From positions 1 through 9,107 of the forward strand of contig JALAGR010000023.1 in NCBI GenBank assembly GCA_022712335.1: a stretch of 9,107 bases of DNA, in the 5' to 3' direction. This document shows positions 1-8,722 of this stretch, piece by piece (position 1 is the first letter of the stretch; the number at the start of each line of letters is the position of its first letter). Source of the DNA: Pediococcus sp. (lineage in GTDB: Bacteria > Bacillota > Bacilli > Lactobacillales > Lactobacillaceae). A program made the translations under genes and the position numbers. Under the pieces are notes generated by a model. It was not told where the DNA came from and did no database searches. It worked only from the letters and a program-made list of their open reading frames with translations.

Positions 1-12
1 GGGTTATTTTAA

Positions 13-375
13 ATGGAAAATACGAAAAAGAATGTTATTAAAAGAAGCATGAAAGCAAGAACCGCAACAGGTGCCGAGAATCCGTACGCTAGAGCTCGTA
101 AGCAGCGTGCGCTATTTATCTTGGGCGTTTTTGCGGTCATTGCAGCAATTTTTCTTTTTCAAATTATCCATGCCCACATCTCCAGAAGTGACGTTGATAG
201 CAAACTAGCAATCGAGACGGCGCGTTACGGCAAAATTCAAGATAACAACGCAGAATTAAAAGATAAAGTTAAGCAGATGAATGATGAAAATTATTTGGAA
301 AAATTAATTCGCTCAAAGTACCTTTATACTAAAAAGGGCGAAACGGTCTATAATTTACCAAGTGATGCAAAATAA
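13..375 (+). CDS. divIC: Septum formation initiator DivIC (FtsB/DivIC family)
   Basis: Encodes a 120-residue bitopic membrane protein of the FtsB/DivIC family, which works with DivIB and FtsL in the divisome at the septum. What is visible: a basic cytoplasmic N-terminus (residues 1-32, rich in K and R), one hydrophobic transmembrane segment at about 33-53, and a short extracytoplasmic coiled-coil-like region at about 62-92, followed by the family-typical ending with YLEKLIRSKYLYTKKGE and a VYNLP motif. Length and layout fit the family. The ATG at 13 follows a TAA directly and its SD would lie before the window edge, so it cannot be confirmed; an in-frame ATG at 49 is a less likely alternative. 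In Firmicutes this gene normally lies just upstream of the S1-domain gene, as it does here. A strong terminator follows, so it ends its own transcript. Confidence 0.93.
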   Translation: MENTKKNVIKRSMKARTATGAENPYARARKQRALFILGVFAVIAAIFLFQIIHAHISRSDVDSKLAIETARYGKIQDNNAELKDKVKQMNDENYLEKLIRSKYLYTKKGETVYNLPSDAK

Positions 376-386
376 ATTTCGATTGG

Positions 387-426
387 ATACGCTAAGATGA
401 CGAAGGTCATTTTGGCGTATTTTTTT
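387..426 (+). terminator. Intrinsic terminator after divIC
   Basis: A 15-bp stem (387-401 pairs with 406-420, two G-U wobbles, otherwise perfect) encloses a GAAG tetraloop and runs into a T-tract at 420-426. It lies 12 nt after the divIC stop codon and separates divIC from the following operon. Confidence 0.92.
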
Positions 427-481
427 GTTCTCAAAATAGGCTAATTTGAATGAACAAAACTCGCAAGAATTTGGTGTAGAA

Positions 482-490
482 TGGTATAAT
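482..490 (+). promoter_or_regulatory. Extended -10 promoter for the S1-protein/tilS/hpt operon
   Basis: A perfect TATAAT (485-490) is preceded by TG plus one base (482-484), the extended -10 form. No good -35 is seen at 17 bp spacing (462-467 reads CGCAAG), which is acceptable for extended -10 promoters. It lies between the divIC terminator and the next gene, giving a leader of about 30 nt. Confidence 0.75.
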
Positions 491-507
491 TAAGCATTAA
501 ATTTTTT

Positions 508-513
508 AGGAGG
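508..513 (+). promoter_or_regulatory. Shine-Dalgarno of the S1-domain gene, unusually distant
   Basis: A perfect AGGAGG stands 13 nt before the ATG at 527, longer than the usual 5-9 nt. The intervening bases include the 8-nt palindrome ATACGTAT (517-524). No alternative in-frame start codon lies closer, and protein similarity begins right at MTIEVG, so the ATG at 527 is kept. Confidence 0.7.
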
Positions 514-526
514 ATCATACGTATTT

Positions 527-1012
527 ATGACAATCGAGGTTGGAACTAAGGTAGATGGAAAAGTTTCAGGAATTACAAATTTCGGAGCTTTTATTGATTT
601 GGGGGAGAATCGTTCAGGCTTAGTTCATATTAGTGAAGTTTCTGACGGTTTTATTAAGGATATTCATGATGTTCTTAACGTTGGAGATGCTGTAACGGTT
701 AAGGTTTTATCGATTGCAGATGATGGAAAAATTGCTCTTTCGATTCGAAAAGCAGCCGATCGTCCAGTACAAAAAGAAGCACCTAAAGCTGCTCCAAGTT
801 CGCACCGCCCAAGCGGTAATTTTCGTAGCCGTCCAGCGGGGAATATGGATCGAAATCGTCAACATAATAATCACGAACAACGTAGTTCAAATGTCGAACC
901 GGACTTTGATCAAATGCTTTCTGGTTTCTTAAAGGATAGCGAAACTCGTTTATCAACCTTAAAACGCAATACAGATGGCAAACGCGGTGGACGTGGTGGA
1001 CGTCGTAGCTAA
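527..1012 (+). CDS. yabR: S1-domain RNA-binding protein (YabR/YugI/CvfD type)
   Basis: A 161-residue cytoplasmic RNA-binding protein. Residues 2-75 form a single S1 (OB-fold) domain: the G-K-V-x-G-I-T-N-F-G-A-F-I-D-L strand pair, the GLVHISE core at 31-37, the VGD turn at 52-54 and the closing KIALSIRKA strand. After it comes a low-complexity linker rich in R, N, P, S and Q (about 80-123), a short conserved-looking block FDQMLSGFLKDSE with LKRNT (127-149), and a basic RGG-type tail (153-160). Family members are post-transcriptional regulators or ribosome-associated proteins (B. subtilis YabR; pneumococcal CvfD); the exact targets here are unknown. It is first in its operon, 2 nt upstream of tilS, so tilS is probably translated by coupling. 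The symbol yabR rests on domain layout plus position next to divIC. Confidence 0.9.
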   Translation: MTIEVGTKVDGKVSGITNFGAFIDLGENRSGLVHISEVSDGFIKDIHDVLNVGDAVTVKVLSIADDGKIALSIRKAADRPVQKEAPKAAPSSHRPSGNFRSRPAGNMDRNRQHNNHEQRSSNVEPDFDQMLSGFLKDSETRLSTLKRNTDGKRGGRGGRRS

Positions 1013-1014
1013 CT

Positions 1015-2385
1015 ATGAAAATCAGTGAGTTGGGCGATCAAATTGTTGAAAAATTTGGGTTAAACCAAATTAAAGTAGTAGTGGCAGTTTCAACGGGAGT
1101 AGACTCGACCGTATTGATTAATGCACTGTTAAATTCAACTAAAATCAGTCCGCAACAATTGATTGTCGCCCATGTCAATCATCAATTGCGTGGTCAGAGT
1201 GTGGAAGAGGAAGCTTTTTTACGTAAATGGTGTGATCAAAATCAACTGGCGTTTGTTAGTACTAGGTGGCCAGTAAATGAACACCCTCAAAATGGAGTGG
1301 AGGCTGCCGCTCGTGAATTTCGTTATGAGTTTTTTAAACAAGTGATGCGTAAACATGATGCGCAAGTATTGTTAACTGCCCATAACGCAGATGAACAAGC
1401 GGAAAGTTTCGTGATGCAGGTGATTCGAGGCGGTTGGCTGAGTCAACTAAATGGAATTCCTGAACAAAGACCGTTCGCTGAAGGTCGGTTGATACGACCT
1501 TTTCTAAAGCAATCCAAGCAATTTCTAATTACGATGGCTAAAGAAAATCATTTGACGTGGTATGAAGATCAAACGAATCAAACCAACGAATTTTTAAGAA
1601 ACCGGGTTAGAAACGAAATTATTCCTGCCTTTCGCAAAGAAAACCCGCGAGTTGTGGAACATATAGAACATTTTCAAAGTCAATTATTAGAACAAACTTT
1701 ATTGCTTGATCAAATTGTACTTGAAAAAATTGAAAAACTAAAAAAAGACGACGTTTTCGATGTGAATGCTCTACGAAAAGAATCCGTTCAATGGCAGAAA
1801 AAGATTATTTTGAAACTGATTGCGGACGTGGATGCGGGAATTTCGATTAGCGAAAATAAATTGGAGGAGCTCGTCTTGTTTATCAATACTGCTAAACGAG
1901 CTCAGTCTTCAATTAATATTGGAAAAAACTATAAATTCGAAATTACGTACGATTATCTACAAATTAATAAAAAAATGACCGTAAAAGGTGAACAAGTAAA
2001 AAGGCGTGTGGTACCATTAAATACGTGGCTAAATTTAAGTGGTACGGCTCAATTTCGATTAACTGAGCAAAAAACTAGCTCGGTTGTTGATGAGACAATG
2101 ATTTTGAGTGATAACCAATTGAAGTTACCCCTTTTTGTGCGAAAGGTAACCCCTAACGACCGTTTGAGACTTAGAAATGGTGGTTATAAAACAATTCGTC
2201 GAGAGTTGATTGATCAGAAGATTCCTAACGAAAAAAGGGAACAATATTTTGCGATTATGGATTCTAATGACGATATTTTATGGGTGCCAGGATTGAGGAA
2301 AGCCTGGTTAGAGGAACCTTTCTTAAAGAATAATCAACAATTTACTATGGAATTTAGAACTGGAGGAAGTCCCCATGGACAATGA
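1015..2385 (+). CDS. tilS: tRNA(Ile)-lysidine synthase
   Basis: TilS converts C34 of the CAU-anticodon tRNA-Ile to lysidine using ATP and lysine, so that it reads AUA; it is essential in most bacteria. Seen in the 456-residue protein: the N-type ATP pyrophosphatase domain with P-loop STGVDS at 26-31 (the usual motif is SGGxDS), AHVNHQLRG at 52-60, [14 protein letters not shown] at 94-107, the HxADxQAE block at 123-130, IRPF at 160-163, and the EDQTN...[12 protein letters not shown] block at 184-204. A TilS C-terminal domain follows at about 370-430 ([11 protein letters not shown], then IDQKIP and ILWVPGLRK). Length is normal. It has no strong SD of its own (only GGTGGA repeats before it) and starts 2 nt after the S1-protein stop; its end overlaps hpt by 11 bp. 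The sequence is more AT-rich and codon use looks less biased than in ftsH or lysS, as expected for a low-abundance enzyme. Confidence 0.95.
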   Translation: MKISELGDQIVEKFGLNQIKVVVAVSTGVDSTVLINALLNSTKISPQQLIVAHVNHQLRGQSVEEEAFLRKWCDQNQLAFVSTRWPVNEHPQNGVEAAAREFRYEFFKQVMRKHDAQVLLTAHNADEQAESFVMQVIRGGWLSQLNGIPEQRPFAEGRLIRPFLKQSKQFLITMAKENHLTWYEDQTNQTNEFLRNRVRNEIIPAFRKENPRVVEHIEHFQSQLLEQTLLLDQIVLEKIEKLKKDDVFDVNALRKESVQWQKKIILKLIADVDAGISISENKLEELVLFINTAKRAQSSINIGKNYKFEITYDYLQINKKMTVKGEQVKRRVVPLNTWLNLSGTAQFRLTEQKTSSVVDETMILSDNQLKLPLFVRKVTPNDRLRLRNGGYKTIRRELIDQKIPNEKREQYFAIMDSNDDILWVPGLRKAWLEEPFLKNNQQFTMEFRTGGSPHGQ

Positions 2386-2911
2386 TATCGCCAGAGTTTT
2401 ATACAGCAAGGCGGATATAAAAGAAGCATGTGAACGTTTAGGTAAACAGTTAACAAAAGACTACGAAGGAAAGCGTCCTCTAATCTTAAGCGTATTGACG
2501 GGCGCAATGTTCTTCACGACTGATGTTGTTCGTGAATTTAACGTATATTCTGAAATTGATTTTATTGATGTTTCAAGTTACAAGGGTGGCATGGAATCAA
2601 CTGGAACGGTTGATTTAGTTTCAGATTTATCTGAAGACGTTAGTGGACGTGATGTTTTGATTGTTGAAGACATCGTCGATACTGGACGTACATTGAGTTA
2701 CATCGTCGATTTATTATATTCAAGAAACGCTAAAAGCGTTAAGATTTGTACCTTCTTGGACAAACCGGCTGGACGTGTCGTAGAAGCTAAAGCTGACTAC
2801 GTTGGTTTTACCGTACCTAAAGAATTTGTTGTAGGCTACGGATTGGACTATCAAGGCTATTACCGAAACTTACCATACGTTGGTGTTTTGAAGCCAGAAG
2901 TTTACGAATAA
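2375..2911 (+). CDS. hpt: Hypoxanthine (guanine) phosphoribosyltransferase
   Basis: Purine-salvage enzyme that joins hypoxanthine or guanine to PRPP to give IMP or GMP in the cytosol. The 178-residue length is standard for bacterial HPRT. Visible motifs: [10 protein letters not shown] at 38-47 (PPi-binding loop region), the mobile catalytic loop [13 protein letters not shown] at 67-79, the PRPP-binding signature [14 protein letters not shown] at 94-107 with the acidic pair E98/D99, and the purine-site region near KADYVGF and [19 protein letters not shown] towards the end. The ATG at 2375 has a strong SD (GGAGGA, 2362-2367, spacing 7) inside the end of tilS, and the two genes overlap by 11 bp in different frames. 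No terminator follows before the ftsH promoter, so some read-through into ftsH is likely. In B. subtilis HprT and TilS have been reported to act together as an activator of ftsH, the next gene in both organisms. Confidence 0.95.
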   Translation: MDNDIARVLYSKADIKEACERLGKQLTKDYEGKRPLILSVLTGAMFFTTDVVREFNVYSEIDFIDVSSYKGGMESTGTVDLVSDLSEDVSGRDVLIVEDIVDTGRTLSYIVDLLYSRNAKSVKICTFLDKPAGRVVEAKADYVGFTVPKEFVVGYGLDYQGYYRNLPYVGVLKPEVYE

Positions 2912-2917
2912 AATCAA

Positions 2918-2946
2918 TGGTCAAAGTTAGTCAAATGTGGTATTAT
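2918..2946 (+). promoter_or_regulatory. ftsH promoter
   Basis: A -35-like TGGTCA (2918-2923), a 17-bp spacer and a -10 TATTAT (2941-2946) preceded by TG plus one base (2938-2940) form an extended -10 promoter just 6 nt after the hpt stop. The start site would fall near 2953, giving a leader of about 50 nt. Its -35 and spacer are covered by the CtsR box. Confidence 0.75.
2919..2935 (+). promoter_or_regulatory. CtsR operator upstream of ftsH
   Basis: Two direct heptads, GGTCAAA (2919-2925) and AGTCAAA (2929-2935), are separated by 3 nt. Both match the CtsR heptad consensus RGTCAAA exactly; only the middle spacer base (T rather than A) departs from RGTCAAA-NAN-RGTCAAA. The box overlaps the -35 and spacer of the ftsH promoter, the position expected for repression by CtsR that is relieved by heat or protein stress. 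In Lactobacillus plantarum ftsH has been reported to belong to the CtsR regulon, which agrees. The ctsR gene itself is not in the window. Confidence 0.87.
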
Positions 2947-3004
2947 ATCGTCAACGGTCAAGATTGTAACTGATATTTCTTGATGCCTTACAAGGAGGAA
3001 CTAC

Positions 3005-5086
3005 ATGAAAAATAACAGAAATGGCCTGTTTAAAAATAGTCTTTTCTATATCGTAGTTTTTTTGAGTATTATGGGAATCATCGCTGCTGTGGTTGGGAAG
3101 GGTGGCAACAGCCAAACTTCTACTATTTCATCAAGCGAGTTTGTCTCACAACTTAAAAAAGACAACGTGAAGAGTTTTAATATTCAGCCAGCCAATGGAG
3201 TTTATAAGGTTACAGGTAAATATCGTTCTGCACAAAAGGATGATTCTTCATCAGGATTGTTCCCAGGAACCGTATCATCAAATAAGGTGACGGGATTCCA
3301 AACTTCAGTTTTACAGAATGATTCAACGGTTACCGAAATAACTAAGTCTGCTTCAGCTGACGGAGTTAAGGTCACAACTAAAGAAGAAGAATCAAGCAGT
3401 TTCTGGGTTCAATTACTAGTAACTGGGTTACCATTGATCTTCTTTATCTTTATCTTCTACATGATGATGGGCCAAGCCGGTCAAGGTGGTGGAGGTAAAG
3501 GGGTGATGAACTTTGGTAAATCCAAGGTTAAGCCTGCTGATAAAAGTGCTAATAAAGTCCGCTTCTCTGATGTTGCGGGTGAAGAAGAAGAAAAACAAGA
3601 ACTTGTTGAAGTTGTTGAATTCTTAAAGGATCCACGTAAGTTTGTTCAATTGGGTGCTCGAATCCCAGCTGGGGTTCTTTTGGAAGGACCTCCCGGAACT
3701 GGTAAAACATTGCTTGCTAAAGCAGTAGCTGGCGAAGCTGGAGTTCCATTCTACTCAATCTCTGGATCAGATTTCGTTGAAATGTTTGTCGGGGTCGGTG
3801 CAAGTCGTGTACGTGATTTGTTTGATCAAGCTAAGAAGAATGCTCCATCGATCATCTTCATTGATGAAATTGATGCGGTTGGTCGTCGCCGTGGAAATGG
3901 TACTGGCGGTGGACACGATGAACGTGAACAAACCTTGAATCAATTGTTAGTTGAAATGGATGGATTTACGGGGAATGAAGGAGTCATTGTTATGGCTGCT
4001 ACTAACCGTTCAGACGTCTTGGATCCAGCTTTGCTACGTCCTGGACGTTTTGACCGTAAGATTTTAGTTGGTCGTCCTGATGTTAATGGTCGTGAAGCAA
4101 TCTTAAAGGTTCATGCTAAGAACAAGCCGATTGATAGTGATGTTGATTTAGCAGAAATTGCTAAGCAAACTCCAGGTTTTGTTGGTGCTGATTTGGAAAA
4201 CTTACTAAACGAAGCTGCTTTATTAGCTGCTCGTCGAAATAAGAAGACTATCGATGCTGCTGACTTAGATGAGGCTGAAGATCGAGTGATTGCTGGACCA
4301 GCTAAGAAAAATGCCGTTGTTAGCAAGAAAGAACGTCAAACGGTTGCTTTCCATGAAGCTGGACATACAATTGTTGGTTTAGTATTAAATGACGCACGTG
4401 TTGTCCACAAGGTTACGATTGTACCTCGTGGTCGCGCCGGCGGTTATGCAATTATGCTTCCGCGTGAAGATCAAATGCTAATGTCTAAAAAAGATGCTAT
4501 GGAACAAATTGCTGGTTTAATGGGTGGTCGTGCTGCTGAAGAAATTATCTTTGACCAACAATCATCTGGTGCATCAAATGACTTTGAACAAGCAACTCAA
4601 ATTGCACGTGCAATGGTTACTCAATATGGTATGAGTGAAAAAATTGGTCAAGTTGAATTGGCTGCACCTGGACAATCATACTATGGTGAAGGTGGTCCAG
4701 CATATTCTGAAAAGACTGCTGCCACAATTGATGAAGAAATTCGTCGTTTCACTACTGAAGGTTATAACGAAGCTCATAAGATTATTGAAGAGCATCGTGA
4801 ACAACATAAGATTATTGCAGAAGCCTTGCTCGAACATGAAACACTTGATGAAAAACAAATTATTAGTTTATTCAAGACAGGTAAAATGCCTGAAAAGAAG
4901 ACTACATCTGAATTTCCAAGTGAAAAGGCTGCAACGTTCGAAGAATCTAAGCGTGAATTAGAACGTAAAGAAGCTGAACGTCATGATGAAGCTGCTAAGG
5001 CAGTTCAAAATGATGATTCAGAAAGTGATACTGCTACGACTGTTTATTATCCAAAAGATAGTAACAATCATTCAGAAGATCAATAA
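3005..5086 (+). CDS. ftsH: ATP-dependent zinc metalloprotease FtsH
   Basis: Membrane-anchored AAA+ protease that forms hexamers and degrades misfolded membrane proteins and selected regulators. The 693-residue protein shows: a transmembrane helix at about 12-30; an extracytoplasmic domain at 33-130, rich in S, T and K; a second transmembrane helix at about 133-155; a glycine-rich linker (160-166); the AAA+ domain with Walker A GPPGTGKT (228-235), pore-loop residues MFVG (260-263), Walker B IIFIDEID (283-290) and the second region of homology with arginine finger (about 330-351, [13 protein letters not shown] then GRFDR); and the zinc protease domain with HEAGH (450-454) and a likely third ligand D526 in SGASND. 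The C-terminus (about 630-693) is a charged, variable tail rich in E, K and D. A strong SD AGGAGG (2993-2998, spacing 6) fixes the start. It has its own CtsR-controlled promoter and a terminator hairpin follows. Confidence 0.98.
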   Translation: MKNNRNGLFKNSLFYIVVFLSIMGIIAAVVGKGGNSQTSTISSSEFVSQLKKDNVKSFNIQPANGVYKVTGKYRSAQKDDSSSGLFPGTVSSNKVTGFQTSVLQNDSTVTEITKSASADGVKVTTKEEESSSFWVQLLVTGLPLIFFIFIFYMMMGQAGQGGGGKGVMNFGKSKVKPADKSANKVRFSDVAGEEEEKQELVEVVEFLKDPRKFVQLGARIPAGVLLEGPPGTGKTLLAKAVAGEAGVPFYSISGSDFVEMFVGVGASRVRDLFDQAKKNAPSIIFIDEIDAVGRRRGNGTGGGHDEREQTLNQLLVEMDGFTGNEGVIVMAATNRSDVLDPALLRPGRFDRKILVGRPDVNGREAILKVHAKNKPIDSDVDLAEIAKQTPGFVGADLENLLNEAALLAARRNKKTIDAADLDEAEDRVIAGPAKKNAVVSKKERQTVAFHEAGHTIVGLVLNDARVVHKVTIVPRGRAGGYAIMLPREDQMLMSKKDAMEQIAGLMGGRAAEEIIFDQQSSGASNDFEQATQIARAMVTQYGMSEKIGQVELAAPGQSYYGEGGPAYSEKTAATIDEEIRRFTTEGYNEAHKIIEEHREQHKIIAEALLEHETLDEKQIISLFKTGKMPEKKTTSEFPSEKAATFEESKRELERKEAERHDEAAKAVQNDDSESDTATTVYYPKDSNNHSEDQ

Positions 5087-5089
5087 TTT

Positions 5090-5126
5090 AAAAATCGTGG
5101 GTTGCAAAATGCACTCACGATTTTTT
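5090..5126 (+). terminator. Terminator hairpin between ftsH and hslO
   Basis: The arms 5090-5105 and 5111-5125 pair through a 10-bp outer helix (AAAAATCGTG with CACGATTTTT) and an inner helix with one G-U pair and one bulged T, around the loop AAAAT. A run of six T (5121-5126) follows directly. It begins 3 nt after the ftsH stop and ends only 18 nt before the hslO start. Confidence 0.85.
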
Positions 5127-5144
5127 GATGAGAGAGGATATAAA

Positions 5145-6023
5145 ATGAACGATTATTTAGTTAAAAGTATTGTAAATGATGGGATGTTTCGTGCTTATGC
5201 CGTCAGAACGACGAACCTAGTTCAAGAGGCACAACAACGCCATGATTCATGGAGTGCAGCTACTGCTGCATTAGGACGTTCTTTGACAGCGACGTTATTG
5301 TTGTCATCATCAGTTTTAAAAGGTAAAGAAAAATTAACCGTAAAAATTAACGGTGGTGGTCCTACCGGAACCATTGTGATTGATGGAAATGTTAATGGGA
5401 CTGTAAAAGGCTACTTACAAAATCCTCATGTTTCACTACCTTTGAAAGAAGATCATCATATTGATGTTGGTCAAGCAGTGGGAAATGCTGGTGTGATGGC
5501 TGTAACCAAAGATATGGGGTTAGGCGATCCTTTTACCGGACAAGTAGGGCTCGTTTCTGGTGAAATTGGAGATGATTTTACTTACTACCTCGCACAATCA
5601 GAACAGATTCCATCCGCTGTAGGTGTATCAGTTTTTGTTAATCCTGATGAAACGGTTGGCGTTGCAGGTGGATTCTTAATCCAAGTTATGCCAGATGCGA
5701 CTGATGACGCGATTGATCAGCTTCAAAAACGTTTGAAAGAAATTCCACTAGTTTCAGAAATGCTTCGTGATGGTAAAACACCAGAAGCAATTTTGGGAGA
5801 TATCTTTAACAACGATGAGATTAAATTCTTAGATAAAATGGATGTTAAATTTGAATGTGATTGCTCTAAAGAACGTTTCGGCGATTCAATTGCAGCATTG
5901 CCAGTACAAGATATTCAAGAAATGATGGAAGAAGATCATGGTGCGGAAGCAGTTTGCCGTTTTTGTGGTAGCAAACATGTATTTTCAGAAGCAGATCTTC
6001 AAGAAATCATTAACCAAAAATAA
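5145..6023 (+). CDS. hslO: Redox-regulated chaperone Hsp33
   Basis: Hsp33 is a cytosolic holdase that is inactive when reduced and zinc-bound, and switches on when oxidation and unfolding release the zinc from four cysteines. The 292-residue protein has the family start MNDYLVKSIVNDGMFRAYAVRTT, the core GGGPTGTIVIDGNVNGTVKGY region (70-90), and the C-terminal redox switch with CxC (C238, C240) and CxxC (C271, C274), all four present. The reading frame stays open upstream into ftsH, but the ATG at 5145 is chosen because it has an SD (AGAGGA, 5133-5138, spacing 6) and matches the family's N-terminus and length. I see no clear promoter between ftsH and hslO, so it probably depends on read-through of the hairpin before it. 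In B. subtilis coaX separates ftsH and hslO; here they are adjacent. Confidence 0.97.
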   Translation: MNDYLVKSIVNDGMFRAYAVRTTNLVQEAQQRHDSWSAATAALGRSLTATLLLSSSVLKGKEKLTVKINGGGPTGTIVIDGNVNGTVKGYLQNPHVSLPLKEDHHIDVGQAVGNAGVMAVTKDMGLGDPFTGQVGLVSGEIGDDFTYYLAQSEQIPSAVGVSVFVNPDETVGVAGGFLIQVMPDATDDAIDQLQKRLKEIPLVSEMLRDGKTPEAILGDIFNNDEIKFLDKMDVKFECDCSKERFGDSIAALPVQDIQEMMEEDHGAEAVCRFCGSKHVFSEADLQEIINQK

Positions 6024-6043
6024 GTAATAATGGCGGCGGATTC

Positions 6044-6072
6044 TCCACAACTAAGGATTTCTGTGCTATTAT
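6044..6072 (+). promoter_or_regulatory. Probable promoter for dusB
   Basis: TCCACA (6044-6049, 4 of 6 to consensus), a 17-bp spacer and TATTAT (6067-6072) preceded by TG plus one base (6064-6066) look like an extended -10 promoter. The start site would fall near 6079, inside the palindrome TGCATGCA (6077-6084). There is no terminator between hslO and this site. Confidence 0.65.
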
Positions 6073-6108
6073 ATTCTGCATGCATAAAAAGTTTGATGAG
6101 GTGAAAAC

Positions 6109-7107
6109 ATGGAATGGAAAATTGGGGACATTACGATCCCAAATCAACTAGTTGTTGCTCCAATGGCTGGTGTAACTAACACAGCGTTTCGAATGATTTG
6201 TAAAAAATTTGGCGCTGGTTTGGTTGTCTGCGAGATGATTTCTGATCGAGGAATTATCCACGGGAACAAGAAAACGCTCAGCATGATGACAGTTGATCCT
6301 AACGAACATCCAATGAGTATCCAAATTTTTGGTGGTACAAAGGAAACTTTAGTAGAAGCTGCTAAGTTTGTTGACCAAAATACAGATGCAGATATTATTG
6401 ATATTAATATGGGATGTCCTGTAAACAAAGTTGTTAACACAGATGCTGGTGCTCGTTGGTTACTTGATCCTAATAAGGTATATGAGATGGTATCTTACGT
6501 GACAGATGCAGTTAAAAAGCCTGTTACGGTAAAGATGCGTACGGGTTGGGATTCTAACCATATTTTAGCTGTTGAAAATGCACTTGCTGCCGAACGTGCA
6601 GGTGCGTCAGCTTTAGCTATGCATGGTCGAACTCGTAAACAAATGTACACTGGTCAAGCTGATTGGGACATTTTAAAAGAAGTTGGAAGTCAATTGCATA
6701 TTCCATTTATGGGTAATGGGGATGTGCGCACACCGGAAGATGCTAAGAAAATGTTGGATGAAGTCGGTGCAGATGCTGTAATGATTGGTCGTGCCGTGTT
6801 AGGTAATCCATGGGAACTAAAACGTATTTCATCTTATTTAGACGACGGCACAATTATTGATGAACCAACGCCAAGAGAAAAAATCCAAACTGCCAAAGAA
6901 CATTTGCACGCTCTAGTAGAATTAAAGGGTGAAAATGTTGGTCCACGCGAATTCCGTGGTCAAGCAGCTTACTATCTAAAAGGGATTCCGCACGCAGCTC
7001 GTACCAAAGTGGCCGTGACAGGAGCAGACACTGAACAACAAATGATCGACATTTTCGATAATTTTATTGAAAAACTTGAAACAAGAAAAGCAAGAACTTT
7101 GAATTAA
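6109..7107 (+). CDS. dusB: tRNA-dihydrouridine synthase (DusB type)
   Basis: FMN- and NADPH-dependent enzyme that reduces specific uridines in tRNA to dihydrouridine in the cytosol. The 332-residue protein is a TIM barrel with a C-terminal helical domain. Visible family signatures: VVAPMAGVTNTAFR at 15-28 (FMN site), CEMISDRG at 41-48, IDINMGCPVNKV at 97-108 with catalytic C103, VKMRTGW at 141-147 (K142 is the FMN-contacting lysine), MHGRTRKQMYTGQADW at 171-186, PFMGNGDVRTPEDA at 199-212, and DAVMIGRAVLGNPW at 222-235. The pattern fits DusB rather than DusA or DusC, and the position before lysS matches the B. subtilis dusB1 (yacF)-lysS pair. An SD GAGGTG (6098-6103, spacing 5) supports the ATG. 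Which uridine positions are modified cannot be read from the sequence. Confidence 0.95.
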   Translation: MEWKIGDITIPNQLVVAPMAGVTNTAFRMICKKFGAGLVVCEMISDRGIIHGNKKTLSMMTVDPNEHPMSIQIFGGTKETLVEAAKFVDQNTDADIIDINMGCPVNKVVNTDAGARWLLDPNKVYEMVSYVTDAVKKPVTVKMRTGWDSNHILAVENALAAERAGASALAMHGRTRKQMYTGQADWDILKEVGSQLHIPFMGNGDVRTPEDAKKMLDEVGADAVMIGRAVLGNPWELKRISSYLDDGTIIDEPTPREKIQTAKEHLHALVELKGENVGPREFRGQAAYYLKGIPHAARTKVAVTGADTEQQMIDIFDNFIEKLETRKARTLN

Positions 7108-7109
7108 GG

Positions 7110-7139
7110 TTGCAATTTGTTGTTTTAGTGGGTAATAAT
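7110..7139 (+). promoter_or_regulatory. Possible promoter for lysS
   Basis: TTGCAA (7110-7115), an 18-bp spacer and AATAAT (7134-7139, 5 of 6 to consensus) lie in the 67-nt gap between dusB and lysS. No terminator separates the genes, so lysS may also be co-transcribed with dusB. The gap is too short for a T-box leader and none is seen. Confidence 0.4.
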
Positions 7140-7159
7140 TGTATTTGAATAAAATTTAA

Positions 7160-8671
<1,512 letters not shown>

Positions 8672-8685
8672 AAATAATAACTAAG

Positions 8686-8722
8686 AAAAGAATGAGAATG
8701 TCCAAATTTTCATTCTTTTTTT
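8686..8722 (+). terminator. Intrinsic terminator after lysS
   Basis: A 14-bp stem (8686-8699 with 8706-8719, one G-U pair) around the loop GTCCAA overlaps and runs into seven T (8716-8722). It begins 14 nt after the lysS stop codon. Confidence 0.92.

Noticed and set aside
4635..4961. 108-codon open frame on the plus strand inside ftsH
   Set aside because: Lies in another frame of the conserved FtsH protease domain; composition (K, L, V rich without pattern) is a frame-shadow.
4983..5144. 54-codon N-terminal extension of HslO from an upstream ATG
   Set aside because: It overlaps the ftsH end and spans the terminator hairpin; the ATG at 5145 has the SD and the family's normal N-terminus.
6024..6060. 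Terminator after hslO
   Set aside because: No stable inverted repeat or T-tract could be found in this gap.
6144..6440. 98-codon minus-strand frame inside dusB
   Set aside because: Shadow of the conserved FMN and catalytic-Cys region of DusB, no supporting signals.
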